Positions 52,367 to 61,924 of a stretch of DNA of 64,000 bases are shown here, piece after piece (within the stretch, counting starts at the first letter, position 1; the number at the start of each line of letters is the position of its first letter). Under the pieces are notes generated by a model. The model was not told the origin of the DNA. It was given only the letters and a program-made list of their open reading frames with translations, and searched no databases. The stretch spans positions 144,373-208,372 of the forward strand of contig CALXPL010000003.1 in assembly GCA_944390275.1 (NCBI GenBank), written 5' to 3'. The stretch comes from an uncultured Alphaproteobacteria bacterium (GTDB lineage Bacteria > Pseudomonadota > Alphaproteobacteria > RF32 > CAG-239). The position numbers and the translations under genes are program-made.

Positions 52367-53668
52367 ATGAAAAAATACCTCGATATCGATGTATATCAGG
52401 CGGTAAATCAACGCCTTAAATTCATCTTTGAGAACTTTGACAATATCTATGTCGCTTTCTCCGGTGGTAAAGACAGCGGATTGTTGCTTAACCTCCTTCT
52501 TGATTATAAACGAAAACATAATATTAAAAAGAAAATCGGCGTCTTCCATCAGGATTTTGAAGCTCAATATAAACTTACTACCGAGTTCGTTACCCGTATG
52601 TTTCAAAATAATCTTGACGATATCGAACCTTATTGGGTTTGTTTGCCTATGGGCTCGCGTTGCGCCGTCAGTAATTATCAAATGTATTGGTATCCTTGGG
52701 ATCCTGATAAAAAAGATCTTTGGGTGCGCGAAATGCCCGATTTCCCCTATGTTATTAATCTCGATAATAATCCTCTCGAATTCTATAAATATAAAATGGT
52801 TCAAGAAGATTTATATGCCGAGTTCGGTTATTGGTATGCAAAACATCATCAAGGGTCTTCTATTTGCTTGCTCGGTATTCGTGCCGATGAATCTCTGAAC
52901 CGTTTTCGCGCTTATGCTAATGAACATAAAGTCTTAATTGAAGATAAACAGTGGACCGCAAAAATGGGGGATAATTTCTATAATGCTTATCCTCTTTATG
53001 ACTGGACAACGAAAGATGTTTGGGTCGCTAACGGGAAATTCGGCTTCGATTATAACAAAATTTATGACCTCTTTTATAAAGCCGGACTCTCTATTAATCA
53101 AATGCGCGTCGCCAGCCCTTATCATGAAGCTGCTAAAGAAAGTCTCAATCTTTATCGTGTCTTGGAACCCGATACTTGGGTGAAAGTCGTCGGAAGAGTG
53201 CAGGGTGCTAATTTTGGTGCTATGTATGGCGCTACAAAATTACTCGGTTCGCGTCGTATTACCTTGCCTAAAGGACATACCTGGCGTTCTTATGTGAAAT
53301 TTCTTTTGGCTACCCTTCCTGAAGCAATGCGACGCAATTATATCGAAAAATTTAAAACGTCTATTCGCTTTTGGTGGAAAAGAGGAGGCGTCGTTTCCGA
53401 AGATGCCATTAAAGAACTTGAAGCCTGCAATTATCCGATTAAACGTAACGGATTGACGCATTACCGCAGTGCTAAAGAAGCTGTGCGTTTCCTCGGTACT
53501 CCCGATTCAACCGATGATATTAAATCAACTATTGATATTCCTTCTTGGAAACGTATGGCTGTTTGTATTTTGAAAAATGATCATCTCTGTAAACATATGG
53601 GCTTTGCTCAAACAAAACAACAGTCCTTACGCGAAAAAGAGCTTTTGAATAAATATCGTAATTTGTAA
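52367..53668 (+). CDS. IbrA-like PAPS-reductase-family protein (DUF3440)
   Basis: The product has 433 residues. SGGKDSG at 32-38 is the ATP pyrophosphatase PP-loop of the PAPS reductase / DndC group, followed by VFHQDFEAQYKLT and LLGIRADESLNRFRA; the C-terminal part is DUF3440. IbrA of Escherichia coli, with IbrB, activates immunoglobulin-binding protein genes. Similar pairs occur on phages and other mobile elements. Its activity is unknown; a nucleotide- or DNA-modifying reaction is plausible by analogy with DndC. Confidence 0.88.
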   Translation: MKKYLDIDVYQAVNQRLKFIFENFDNIYVAFSGGKDSGLLLNLLLDYKRKHNIKKKIGVFHQDFEAQYKLTTEFVTRMFQNNLDDIEPYWVCLPMGSRCAVSNYQMYWYPWDPDKKDLWVREMPDFPYVINLDNNPLEFYKYKMVQEDLYAEFGYWYAKHHQGSSICLLGIRADESLNRFRAYANEHKVLIEDKQWTAKMGDNFYNAYPLYDWTTKDVWVANGKFGFDYNKIYDLFYKAGLSINQMRVASPYHEAAKESLNLYRVLEPDTWVKVVGRVQGANFGAMYGATKLLGSRRITLPKGHTWRSYVKFLLATLPEAMRRNYIEKFKTSIRFWWKRGGVVSEDAIKELEACNYPIKRNGLTHYRSAKEAVRFLGTPDSTDDIKSTIDIPSWKRMAVCILKNDHLCKHMGFAQTKQQSLREKELLNKYRNL

Positions 53669-53690
53669 ATTTTAATGAGGAATGTTTATT

Positions 53691-54218
53691 ATGAGTGGTA
53701 AATCTAATAAAAAATTTGTCAGTCCGGTCTATAATGTTATTCCGGTGCCGCTTGAAAAACTACGCGCCAATGATTATAACCCTAACCGCGTGGCTCCTCC
53801 CGAAATGAAACTCTTGGAAGTTTCTATTTGGGAAGACGGCTTTACACAACCTATCGTGTGCTATCATGATGCCGAAAAAGATGAATATATTATTGTTGAC
53901 GGTTTCCATCGTTATACAACTTTGATGACTTCCGAACGTATCCGCTTGCGTGAAAACGGTATGGCCCCCGTTGTCGTGATTGATAAAGATTTAGGCGAAC
54001 GCATTGCTTCAACCATTCGTCATAACCGTGCAAGAGGCAGTCATAATGTCGATTTAATGAGTAATATTGTTAAAGAATTGCTTGAACTTGAAAAAAGCGA
54101 GGCTTGGATTGCCCGTAATATCGGTATGTCTGCCGATGAAATCTTGCGCTTAAAACAAGTTACCGGTTTGGCTTCCCTCTTTAAAGATGAGGAATTTTCT
54201 AAAAGTTGGGAACTCTAA
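53691..54218 (+). CDS. IbrB-like ParB/sulfiredoxin-fold protein
   Basis: The start is ATG 53691, ten bases after GAGG; the ATG at 53682 is too close to it. The 175-residue product has the ParB/Srx fold: VPLEKLRANDYNPNRV as the first strand and helix, EYIIVDGFHRYTTL with the DGxHR-type motif, and a C-terminal HTH (WIARNIGMSADEILRLKQVT). Proteins of this fold hydrolyse or bind nucleotides (CTP in ParB). Next to IbrA it is the expected IbrB. It ends the operon before a terminator. Confidence 0.88.
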   Translation: MSGKSNKKFVSPVYNVIPVPLEKLRANDYNPNRVAPPEMKLLEVSIWEDGFTQPIVCYHDAEKDEYIIVDGFHRYTTLMTSERIRLRENGMAPVVVIDKDLGERIASTIRHNRARGSHNVDLMSNIVKELLELEKSEAWIARNIGMSADEILRLKQVTGLASLFKDEEFSKSWEL

Positions 54219-54240
54219 AATCTGTTGTGTAATTTTCTTT

Positions 54241-54274
54241 AACTCGGAATGCTTATGTTTTCCGAGTTTTTTTG
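54241..54274 (+). terminator. Terminator after the Ibr operon
   Basis: AACTCGGAA and TTCCGAGTTTTTTTG form the stem and T tract. Confidence 0.85.
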
Positions 54275-54357
54275 TTTTTTATCTTGCTCTTGACGCAAAA
54301 AACGTTTTGTGATACTTTCTTTCCGTTTACTGTATTATTAATTAAAAAAATACAAAA

Positions 54358-54831
54358 ATGAAAAAGTTTGTTTTTATTATTATTCTTGCTTTTGGGGCTT
54401 TAAATGTTTCAGCTCAGTCTTTAACAGAAGTAGAAAAGGTCGTCGTTCCCGATTTAAACACCGTGGTATGGCCTGCAAATGAAAAGGTTGTTTTGGCTTA
54501 TTCCAAAACAAATAATTTATCCTTATCTGATATTAAGGAATTTTATAAAATGTTCAGACCGGCTTATGCTGCAGATGAGTTTGTTGTTGCTCCGTGTCTT
54601 GACGGGAATGGTATTCCGTATTATGAAATGGCTTTTCAAACTGATAAAGGTTTGGAAGCTCTGCAAATTGTTGCCTTTTCCTTTCGTTCATGGAATATGA
54701 AACTTGGAAAACATAAGGTTTCTTTACAAGGCTTACTTTTAACGATTGAAAGTGGCGATACGCTTGAATATCAATCTTGGCCCGTTGATGGGGGCTATGA
54801 AATTATCCCTCATCAAAGTAAAAAACTGTAA
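54358..54831 (+). CDS. Secreted protein of unknown function
   Basis: The product has 157 residues. The signal peptide is MKKFVFIIILAFGALNVSAQ, with cleavage after SAQ, a site common in Bacteroidetes. The mature part is beta-rich without recognised motifs, and contains GIPYYEMAFQTDKG. The upstream sequence is A-rich and lacks a Shine-Dalgarno, unlike most genes in the window. The two points together hint at transfer from Bacteroidetes. A terminator lies 20 bases downstream. Confidence 0.7.
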   Translation: MKKFVFIIILAFGALNVSAQSLTEVEKVVVPDLNTVVWPANEKVVLAYSKTNNLSLSDIKEFYKMFRPAYAADEFVVAPCLDGNGIPYYEMAFQTDKGLEALQIVAFSFRSWNMKLGKHKVSLQGLLLTIESGDTLEYQSWPVDGGYEIIPHQSKKL

Positions 54832-54849
54832 GTTTTAAAACAGAACTTC

Positions 54850-54884
54850 TTGGAATTTTTAATGTCCAAGGAGTTTTTTTATAT
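54850..54884 (+). terminator. Terminator after the 54358 gene
   Basis: AACTCCTTGGA and TCCAAGGAGTTTTTTT form the stem and T tract. Confidence 0.85.
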
Positions 54885-54917
54885 CTCCCTTTTCATAGAA
54901 GTTTTCTTCTTGAATAA

Positions 54918-54951
54918 AAAAATACGGAGTAACAACTCCGTATTTTTCATG
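54918..54951 (-). terminator. Terminator for the 54995-55900 gene
   Basis: AAAATACGGAGT and ACTCCGTATTTTT form a stem with A and T tracts, placed after the end of the minus-strand lipoprotein gene. Confidence 0.8.
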
Positions 54952-54994
54952 TTGCTTTATGCATCAACAGAATATCCGCTTTTAGCAAATTGCT

Positions 54995-55900
54995 CTATTC
55001 TTTTCTCATGCCGCCATAACCGTTTCTTTCGTCATCGCTTATTTCATTATAGGCTTTGTTTTTGCGACGTTTCAATAAGTTTCGAGGCTTAAATAAAGAA
55101 CGAATCATTAGGTCTATTTCTGGTATGTAGAGAATTATCAATAAGATAAGATTGATTATGTATAAGGAAATTATTAGCCTTACATCCCCCGTGTTGCCGT
55201 TTTGGGGGTTCTTTTGGCTGTAGGCAATGTCCCTTTGGATTTTCTTGGCATTGTCGGTTTCATAAATAAAAAGCCTACCGTTGCTGCTAGCGATTGCGTA
55301 AGTCTTGCCTTGCTCTATTCTATTTTTGCTGTTGTTCGGATGATTTTTACTTATGTTCCATGTCGTTCCGTTTATGGTTACGCTGTTCTTGGTCTTATCG
55401 GTTAAAACTCCAAAATCCAAATAGGTGCGGGGAACGAATGGGGTTAATTGGGGAAATTTCTCCGGATAATTCCAACCCAAAATAAGTAATATCAAGGGAA
55501 AAGTACTTACTATCGTGGCGATAAGGCAGAATTTTCTTATATCGCCTCCTTCAGGAAAATAGACTATTATACTTGCCCCAAGTATGGCGCAAACAAACAT
55601 CAAAAGAATCCAATATGCTATGTAGATTCCCTTGGTATTCTCGGCTGTTCGTTCTTTCAGATTTAGTTTACTGACGTAAATTTTATTCCCGTCTGCATAA
55701 ACATAGGCTGTTTCTCCGTTGACAATCAGTTTTTCATCTAACAGGAAATCGGTTGTGCCGTTTGCTGTTTGATAAGTCAAATTGCCGACTGTGGCACTCT
55801 TTTCATTTACTTCTCTTAATTCTCCTTGGGAAATAAGACTAATGTCTTGGCAGGATATTAGTAAAAATATCATGCTCATGAATAATAATAACTGTTTCAT
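54995..55900 (-). CDS. Lipoprotein with C-terminal membrane domain, family member A
   Basis: The start is ATG 55900 (MKQLLLFMSMIFLL); the frame is open further upstream but overlaps a conserved promoter. The 301-residue product has a signal peptide with lipobox LLISC, a small beta domain ending NKIYVSKLN, two membrane segments (YIAYWILLMFVCAILGASII and LIATIVSTFPLILLILGW), a second small beta domain (LDFGVLTDKTKNSVTI) and a final membrane segment. There is no Shine-Dalgarno. It is a clear paralogue of 59521-60414, sharing TYQTANGTTDFLL. Confidence 0.78.
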   Translation of the reverse strand: MKQLLLFMSMIFLLISCQDISLISQGELREVNEKSATVGNLTYQTANGTTDFLLDEKLIVNGETAYVYADGNKIYVSKLNLKERTAENTKGIYIAYWILLMFVCAILGASIIVYFPEGGDIRKFCLIATIVSTFPLILLILGWNYPEKFPQLTPFVPRTYLDFGVLTDKTKNSVTINGTTWNISKNHPNNSKNRIEQGKTYAIASSNGRLFIYETDNAKKIQRDIAYSQKNPQNGNTGDVRLIISLYIINLILLIILYIPEIDLMIRSLFKPRNLLKRRKNKAYNEISDDERNGYGGMRKE

Positions 55901-55920
55901 AATTTTTATGGTTTTTAAAA

Positions 55921-55987
55921 TTAATAATATGTGAATTGATTGTAATTTATTGTCATTTTTGTCAAAAGTCAAGCACATTTTCGAAAA
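55921..55987 (-). promoter_or_regulatory. Conserved upstream region of lipoprotein A
   Basis: On the minus strand it contains TTTTGACAAAAATGACAATAA. The segment is shared with the upstream region of the paralogue at 59521-60414 (60436-60502), where it reads CTTGACAAAAAAGACAATAA. It is likely a promoter, with TTGACA as the -35 element. Confidence 0.55.
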
Positions 55988-55999
55988 TTGCGTTTATAA

Positions 56000-56031
56000 A
56001 AAAAGTTCTAAGACTAACTTAGAACTTTTTA
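56000..56031 (-). terminator. Terminator after alaS
   Basis: AAAGTTCTAAG and CTTAGAACTTTTT form the stem with A and T tracts, just downstream of the alaS stop on the minus strand. Confidence 0.85.
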
Positions 56032-56049
56032 CTCTTCTTTTGATGTGGT

Positions 56050-58683
56050 CTAGATTGCCGCTTTTATCGCCTCATAGGCTTCGGATAGTTTGTTGCCATT
56101 CGGACCACCGGCTTGAGCCATATCGACTCTGCCGCCTCCGCCTTGACCGCCTACCGCAGCTGAGCCGATTTTTACCAAATCTACCGCGGAATATTTGTTC
56201 GTCAGGTCTTTGGTTACACCAACTACTAACGAGGCTTTTCCTTCCTTGTCTGTGCCTAAGACAACAATGCCTGAACCAATGTTTTTGTTTATCTCATCAA
56301 TAAAGGCTTTTAACTCTTTGGGGTGGACATTCGGAACTGATTTCGCTATGAATTTTATGCCGTTGACCGTTTCTATCTTGTCGCTGTTGTCCGCACTCTT
56401 GCTGTTGGCAAAGGCTTTTTTCAAATTGAAGATATCGGCTTCCAATTTCTTCTTTTCTTCGACCAATTGTTTAATGCGGCTCTCTAAACTGTTGCTGTCA
56501 ACTTTTAACAGTTGGCTCGCTCCATGAAGTTTGTCTTCCATGTCTTGGACATATTGTTCCGCTCCGCGACCCGTAACACATTCTATTCTTCTGATGCCGG
56601 CTGCTACCGCGCTTTCTCCAACGATGTTGAAATAGCCTATTTCTCCCGTACTCTTAACGTGGGTACCGCCGCATAATTCTCTTGAGAATTCTTCTCCTTC
56701 TTTGCCCATGCAAACAACGCGGACTTCTTCTCCGTATTTTTCTCCGAATAACGCCATTGCTCCGCTTGATACCGCTTCTTCTTGCGTCATAAGACGGGTG
56801 ATTACCGGATAATTCTTTCTTATCGCGGCGTTGACTATGTTTTCGACTTGTCTTAATTCTTCCGCCGTGATTTGTTTGTGGTGCGAAATGTCAAATCTCA
56901 TGCGGTCGGCACTTACTAAAGAACCTTTTTGTGTAACATGAGCTCCTAAGACATCTCTTAATGCCCTATGTGCCAAGTGGGTTACCGAATGGTTCGCACA
57001 AATGTCATGACGGCGTTCTTCTTTAACCTGAAATGTTAAGGTATCTCCAACTTTGACCATGCCTTTGAGCAACTTGCAACAATGAACCGTTATCCCGTCT
57101 AGTTTGTGTTTTGTATCGGTGACTTCTATTGTCGTTTCTGCGTTGCTTAATACTCCCGTATCTCCGACTTGACCACCCATCTCTCCGTAAAACGGTGTTT
57201 GGTTGGCAACAAGATAGAATTCTCCTCCGCTGACCGCGTTTATCATCTGTCCGTCTTTTACTAATGCGGTTACTTGAGCATCACTTCTTAAGGTCGTATA
57301 GCCTAAAAATTCTGTCGCTCCGCATTTCTCTTGAACTTCAAACCAGACTTTTTCCGTACCGGCATCGCCTGAACCTGCCCAGTTCTTGCGGGCTTCTTCT
57401 CTCTGCTTTTCCATAGCCGCATCAAAGCCTTTGGTATCGACTTTAATGTCTTTGGCTCTTAAGGCGTCTTGTGTCAAATCTAAAGGAAAGCCGTAGGTGT
57501 CATATAACTTAAATGCCGTTTCTCCGTTTAAGGTATCTCCGGATTTTAATCCAAGGCTTGCTTCATCCAATAATTTTAACCCTTTGTCCAAGGTTCTTAA
57601 AAAGCGTGTTTCTTCCGCTTTTATGGTCTCTTTAATCAAGGCTTCCGCACGATAAAGTTCCGGATAGGCTTCACCCATTTCTCTTTGCAGAGAGGGCAGG
57701 AGTTTATACATCATCGGTTCCTTTACACCAAGCATGTATGCATGGCGCATGGCTCTTCTCATGATTCTTCTTAAAACATAGCCGCGACCTTCATTCGATG
57801 GTAAAACACCGTCTGCAATCAAAAAGGCCGTCGAACGCAAGTGGTCGGCTATCACATTAAACGAAGATTGGTAGGGACCTTTGGGGTCTTCTTTCGGGGC
57901 AAGTTTTGAAATGTCGTTGATTAAATTCTTAAACAAGTCTATCTCATAATTGGAGTGAACCCCTTGTAATATCGCTGAAATTCTCTCCAAGCCCATGCCC
58001 GTATCAATGCATTTTTTCTTTAAGGGAATTCTTGTGCCGTCGGCTAAGTCTTCAAACTGGTCAAAAACCAAGTTCCATATCTCTATCCAGCGGTCGCCGT
58101 CTTCTTCCGGTGTTCCCGGTAAACCGCCCCAGACTTCCGGTCCGTGGTCATAAAAAATTTCAGAGCAGGGGCCGCAGGGACCAGTGTCCCCCATTTGCCA
58201 GAAGTTGTCTTTGGTGGCTATTCTGATGATTCTTTCATCCGGTAATCCTGATACTTTTTTCCAGATGTTGTAGGCTTCATCATCATTATAATAAACGGTT
58301 ACCGCCAGTTTATCTTTGGGTAAACAAAATTCTTTGGTAACCAATTCCCATGCCCAATTTATCGCTTCATCCTTAAAGTAATCGCCGAACGAAAAATTGC
58401 CGAGCATTTCAAAAAACGTGTGGTGTCTTACCGTATAACCCACATTGTCCAAATCGTTGTGTTTGCCTCCCGCACGAACGGATTTTTGGGAAGTGGTCGC
58501 TCGTGTGAAATCGCGGGTTTCGTTGCCGGTGAAGATGTTCTTAAATTGTACCATACCCGAGTTTGTAAACATTAATGTCGGGTCATTGTCCGGTACTAAC
58601 GAAGATGATGGTATTATCTTATGCCCATGTTTGGCAAAAAAGTTTAAATAAGTGCTTCTTATATCTTTTAATGTTGTGGTCAT
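56050..58683 (-). CDS. alaS: Alanyl-tRNA synthetase
   Basis: The start is ATG 58683 ([21 protein letters not shown]); an upstream in-frame ATG is not preceded by a good site. The 877-residue product is full length. The class II catalytic core has [15 protein letters not shown] and [13 protein letters not shown]; the editing domain has [16 protein letters not shown] and [16 protein letters not shown]. The C-terminal DHHA1-type domain ends with [16 protein letters not shown]. It charges tRNA-Ala and hydrolyses mischarged Ser- and Gly-tRNA. Confidence 0.97.
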   Translation of the reverse strand: MTTTLKDIRSTYLNFFAKHGHKIIPSSSLVPDNDPTLMFTNSGMVQFKNIFTGNETRDFTRATTSQKSVRAGGKHNDLDNVGYTVRHHTFFEMLGNFSFGDYFKDEAINWAWELVTKEFCLPKDKLAVTVYYNDDEAYNIWKKVSGLPDERIIRIATKDNFWQMGDTGPCGPCSEIFYDHGPEVWGGLPGTPEEDGDRWIEIWNLVFDQFEDLADGTRIPLKKKCIDTGMGLERISAILQGVHSNYEIDLFKNLINDISKLAPKEDPKGPYQSSFNVIADHLRSTAFLIADGVLPSNEGRGYVLRRIMRRAMRHAYMLGVKEPMMYKLLPSLQREMGEAYPELYRAEALIKETIKAEETRFLRTLDKGLKLLDEASLGLKSGDTLNGETAFKLYDTYGFPLDLTQDALRAKDIKVDTKGFDAAMEKQREEARKNWAGSGDAGTEKVWFEVQEKCGATEFLGYTTLRSDAQVTALVKDGQMINAVSGGEFYLVANQTPFYGEMGGQVGDTGVLSNAETTIEVTDTKHKLDGITVHCCKLLKGMVKVGDTLTFQVKEERRHDICANHSVTHLAHRALRDVLGAHVTQKGSLVSADRMRFDISHHKQITAEELRQVENIVNAAIRKNYPVITRLMTQEEAVSSGAMALFGEKYGEEVRVVCMGKEGEEFSRELCGGTHVKSTGEIGYFNIVGESAVAAGIRRIECVTGRGAEQYVQDMEDKLHGASQLLKVDSNSLESRIKQLVEEKKKLEADIFNLKKAFANSKSADNSDKIETVNGIKFIAKSVPNVHPKELKAFIDEINKNIGSGIVVLGTDKEGKASLVVGVTKDLTNKYSAVDLVKIGSAAVGGQGGGGRVDMAQAGGPNGNKLSEAYEAIKAAI

Positions 58684-58836
58684 TTTTCTTTTACTTCCCA
58701 AAAAATAAATGAATCTTTTAACCTTGTTAAATTAAGGCAATCTTTTGGGAAAGTCTAGTAAAATATGACTCCAAATCACGCTTTTTTATACTTTTTTTAC
58801 TTTATGCTATCTTTTTTTGACTTTGTTTTTGAATCT

Positions 58837-59334
58837 TTATTGTATGGCGACGCTTGAACCCAATTCAATTACAAAATTGAGATTGAGAATCGTTGCGTAA
58901 AGCAACCAGAATAAATAAGGATACAATAAATTTCCGCTCCAGCGACCGGCTTCATTATAGACTCGAATCATTCGAAAGGCGGTCAGAACCAATGCGATAA
59001 CAACAATTAATCCCCATAAAAGCTGACCTTTGGCAAAAAAGGTGTAGCACCATAAACATTGTAAAACCATTTGTAGCAGAAATTCATTGTTATATTTATG
59101 GACTTCTTCTAGCGGTAAGTTTTTTATCGCAATGAAAAATGAGGCTCCGATTAAAATATACATGATTGTCCAGACTATCGGGAAAACTTCATTGACCGGG
59201 GTCATCGCCGGTTTGTAGCTGAATTCATACCAACCGATTAAGCCGGTTTCCGTAAACATACGGCAGATATGAATTGTGAGAAACAAGATGGCTGTTGCGT
59301 ATATCAGTTTTATGTATTTATCGACGCCTTGCAT
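58837..59334 (-). CDS. TspO/MBR-like membrane protein
   Basis: The product has 165 residues in five hydrophobic segments. WYEFSYKPAMTPVNEVFPIVWTIMY matches the family's first loop and second helix, and YPYLFWLLYATILNLN the last segment. TspO proteins bind porphyrins and steroids and, in alphaproteobacteria, modulate photosynthesis or stress genes. The family's typical Trp-rich character is only partly kept here. Confidence 0.82.
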   Translation of the reverse strand: MQGVDKYIKLIYATAILFLTIHICRMFTETGLIGWYEFSYKPAMTPVNEVFPIVWTIMYILIGASFFIAIKNLPLEEVHKYNNEFLLQMVLQCLWCYTFFAKGQLLWGLIVVIALVLTAFRMIRVYNEAGRWSGNLLYPYLFWLLYATILNLNFVIELGSSVAIQ

Positions 59335-59469
59335 TTTTTTGCTCCTTTTCTTTTTCAGCTCTCTTGATGATAAAATTATTTTAACTCCTTTGTCAAGTCT
59401 TGTTTCTTTTCCTTTTGTTTTTTACAAAATTTGTGCCGCTTTCTTTGCTCGAATTTGGGGATATAAAAA

Positions 59470-59512
59470 AAACAGAGCGATATTTGCTCGCTCTGCTTTT
59501 TTTGGTGTTCTG
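59470..59512 (-). terminator. Terminator for the 59521-60414 gene
   Basis: AAAACAGAGCGA and TCGCTCTGCTTTTTT form the stem. The same GAGCGA sequence motif recurs at 60504-60535. Confidence 0.8.
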
Positions 59513-59520
59513 TTTATTTC

Positions 59521-60414
59521 CTAATCCCAGCGGCCGTAGCCTTGTCGGTCGTCATTCACTTCTTCATACATCTCGCATGAATCCTTTTCCCTCTTAAAGC
59601 ATTTGCCAAAAAAGCGGTTGATGTCCTTCCAAAATAGTCCGAATAGGGTTATCAATCCAAATGCTCCTAAAATAATAATTGCTTTTTCCTCGCCGTTTGT
59701 CTTATTGTGGCGGTTGGCATAGGTAATTTCTTGGCGGATTTGTTTCTCGCTTTCGGCTTCGTACAATGCGAAGTCATTTCCGTTTTGGACAACCGCATAG
59801 TTCTTGCCTTCGCCTATTTTCTTATTGCTATTTTCTGGATAGGTATCCGATATTTTCCATGTGACACCTTTTATGGTTTTTGTCTTATCCGTTTTATTCG
59901 TCAGATGTCCGTATGCCAATATTTTTAATGGTACGGAATTTCTTGGATAAAAACAACTGTTTGGATAATTTAATCCAATTATTAAGAAAATTGTCGGAAT
60001 AACCATTATACCGCAAGCTGCCTTTATGAATGTTATATCGAACTCATCCAAGCCCTCACCAATATTTAGTAATGACATGAGAAGAATAAAGCCCATTACT
60101 ACTATTTGTATTAATAAGCCTATTTGGTAGCCTATTTTAAGATGATGCCCGAAGCTAACTTTTTCTTCATTGAGTTTGCTGACGTAGAGTTTTTTGTCTT
60201 GCGCATAAATGTAGCCCTTTTCTCCGTCAATAACTATCTTATCTCCAAGCAAAAAATCTGTCGTACCGTTTGCCGTCTGATAGGTCGTTGTGCCTATCGT
60301 GGCTGTGTTCTCCGTGATTGCGGTTAATTTTCCTTCCGCGATTAATTCCTTGTCTTGGCAGGCGGTGCATAAAAACAGAAACACCATGCTGAATAAAAAT
60401 AATAAACGTTTCAT
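59521..60414 (-). CDS. Lipoprotein with C-terminal membrane domain, family member B
   Basis: The product has 297 residues: a signal peptide with lipobox LCTAC, a beta domain (LIAEGKLTAITENTATIGTT, then TYQTANGTTDFLL), two membrane segments near 95-150, a second beta domain (GHLTNKTDKTKTIKGVTW) and a final membrane segment. It ends VNDDRQGYGRWD, while paralogue A ends SDDERNGYGGMRKE. It has no Shine-Dalgarno. Both copies probably arose by duplication, including about 65 upstream bases. The function is unknown. Confidence 0.78.
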   Translation of the reverse strand: MKRLLFLFSMVFLFLCTACQDKELIAEGKLTAITENTATIGTTTYQTANGTTDFLLGDKIVIDGEKGYIYAQDKKLYVSKLNEEKVSFGHHLKIGYQIGLLIQIVVMGFILLMSLLNIGEGLDEFDITFIKAACGIMVIPTIFLIIGLNYPNSCFYPRNSVPLKILAYGHLTNKTDKTKTIKGVTWKISDTYPENSNKKIGEGKNYAVVQNGNDFALYEAESEKQIRQEITYANRHNKTNGEEKAIIILGAFGLITLFGLFWKDINRFFGKCFKREKDSCEMYEEVNDDRQGYGRWD

Positions 60415-60435
60415 AATGATTTATTTTTTTTTGAA

Positions 60436-60502
60436 ATTAATAATATGAGAATTGTTTTTAACTTATTGTCTTTTTTGTCAAGTGTCAAGCAAATTTTCGA
60501 AA
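60436..60502 (-). promoter_or_regulatory. Conserved upstream region of lipoprotein B
   Basis: It matches 55921-55987 in sequence and in distance from the start codon. It contains GCTTGACACTTGACAAAAAA on the minus strand, a likely -35 region. Confidence 0.55.
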
Positions 60503-60503
60503 A

Positions 60504-60535
60504 AAAACAGAGCGATTTCTCCTCGCTCTTTGTTT
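60504..60535 (-). terminator. Terminator for tsaC
   Basis: AACAGAGCGA and TCGCTCTTTGTTT form the stem, placed after the end of tsaC on the minus strand. Confidence 0.7.
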
Positions 60536-60555
60536 CGTAGAAATTTAGACAAGTA

Positions 60556-61512
60556 TTATTCTTTGTAAGAGGCTCTTTTTATGCGGTCGTTGATGGCTAA
60601 GCCTAATCCTGTTTCCGGTATCGGTGCCATGGCTATCTTCTCGTATCCTGATGCTTTTTCGGCTTCCCTCATATAAGCAAATAAATTGGCGGCCGCTTCA
60701 TTGACATCACCTTGCGGACTTAAATTTAAATTTCCGCGGTCGTTCTCTCCGAAACCTATGTAAAATTCTTTCTCTTCAACATCTTCGGCTTTAACATTAA
60801 TGCGCATCGGTTTACGCGGTGCATAGTGTTTTAATAATTGTCCGGGGGCTTTGGGCATATTCGGATTTTCTTGTCCGAAATATACTTTTTCTCCCGTGTA
60901 GCTTTCTAATTCTTCTTTTGACATCCCGCCGGCTCGCAACATGACAATGTGCGGTGTGGTCAAATCTATTATCGTTGTTTCAACCCCAATGCGGCATGAC
61001 CCTCCGTCTAATATCATGTCAACCCTATCTCCGAGGCTGTCTTGAACGTGTTGCGCCGTGGTCGGACTGATGCTCTTGAAGCGGTTGGCCGAGGGAGCTA
61101 CTATCGGAACTCCGCTCTTTTTGATTAACTCTAAGGCTACCGGATGATTGGGCATGCGTACCGCTATCGAACCTAAACCCGCACAGGCTAAATCTATTGA
61201 GGGATTGTCGTCTTTTCTCTTTAAGACGAAAGTTAACGGTCCGGGCCAGAAATGTTTGGCTAAATCTAGCGCACGATTGTCTGTTTCCGCGTATTCTGGC
61301 AAAAAATCTATTTCCGCAATGTGGGAGATTAACGGGTCAAATAACGGACGTTCTTTGGCTTTGAATATGTTGGCTACCGCTTGTGAATTATAAACATTCG
61401 CCCCTAAGCCATATACCGTATCCGTCGGAAAAGAAACCAATTTTCCTTCGCGGATGTATTGTGCGGCTTGTGCCATGTTTTCTTCACTGGGTTGATATAT
61501 GTTCTTTATCAT
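60556..61512 (-). CDS. tsaC: L-threonylcarbamoyladenylate synthase (TsaC/Sua5)
   Basis: The product has 318 residues. KLVSFPTDTVYGLGANVYN, RPLFDPLISH, VAPSANRFKSISPTTAQHV and LDGGSCRIGVETTIIDL are the YrdC-domain motifs. The protein continues with a C-terminal Sua5 domain after APGQLLKHYAP, so it is the long form. It makes threonylcarbamoyl-AMP for the t6A modification at position 37 of ANN-decoding tRNAs. It is five bases after the SUKH gene. Confidence 0.95.
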   Translation of the reverse strand: MIKNIYQPSEENMAQAAQYIREGKLVSFPTDTVYGLGANVYNSQAVANIFKAKERPLFDPLISHIAEIDFLPEYAETDNRALDLAKHFWPGPLTFVLKRKDDNPSIDLACAGLGSIAVRMPNHPVALELIKKSGVPIVAPSANRFKSISPTTAQHVQDSLGDRVDMILDGGSCRIGVETTIIDLTTPHIVMLRAGGMSKEELESYTGEKVYFGQENPNMPKAPGQLLKHYAPRKPMRINVKAEDVEEKEFYIGFGENDRGNLNLSPQGDVNEAAANLFAYMREAEKASGYEKIAMAPIPETGLGLAINDRIKRASYKE

Positions 61513-61516
61513 CTTC

Positions 61517-61924
61517 TTACAGCTTTAATATATGTATTATTGCTTCTTCTAAATCGTTATATTCTTCTAGCACTTCTTTATCATTTTTGTCAATGATTTG
61601 ATATTCTTCTTTTGCTTTGTCATAAAGCAGGTAATCAAATTCATTCTCTCCCAAAATTATTCTTGTCTTGTTCGAAAAATCTCCGCTTCCGCGGTTGGCA
61701 TTCACAATATCGTTAAAATTTCCTTGCTCCGGATAAATTCCATACAAGCGGCAACCTTCTCCTTGAAAACCGTTGCACTCTTTTAAAAATTCCGCGTATG
61801 CTTGCGGTAAACCGCAATAATGAAGCCGCTCCAGTGCCTTGTTGGCATAAATGAGAAAGGACAGGTCGGGTAGTCTTTTGCTCTCGTTTTGTCGTTTGCT
61901 TAATCTTTGCGCTAATTCTTTCAT
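61517..61924 (-). CDS. SUKH (SMI1/KNR4)-family protein, probable immunity protein
   Basis: The product has 135 residues. LPQAYAEFLKECNGFQGEGC is the SUKH core (helix, then a Gly-rich loop); RLYGIYPE and a strand-rich C terminus with EYQIIDKNDKEV follow. SUKH proteins are known immunity proteins for nuclease toxins, notably of the HNH type. It overlaps the end of the upstream HNH-nuclease gene by four bases, which supports this pairing. Confidence 0.78.
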   Translation of the reverse strand: MKELAQRLSKRQNESKRLPDLSFLIYANKALERLHYCGLPQAYAEFLKECNGFQGEGCRLYGIYPEQGNFNDIVNANRGSGDFSNKTRIILGENEFDYLLYDKAKEEYQIIDKNDKEVLEEYNDLEEAIIHILKL

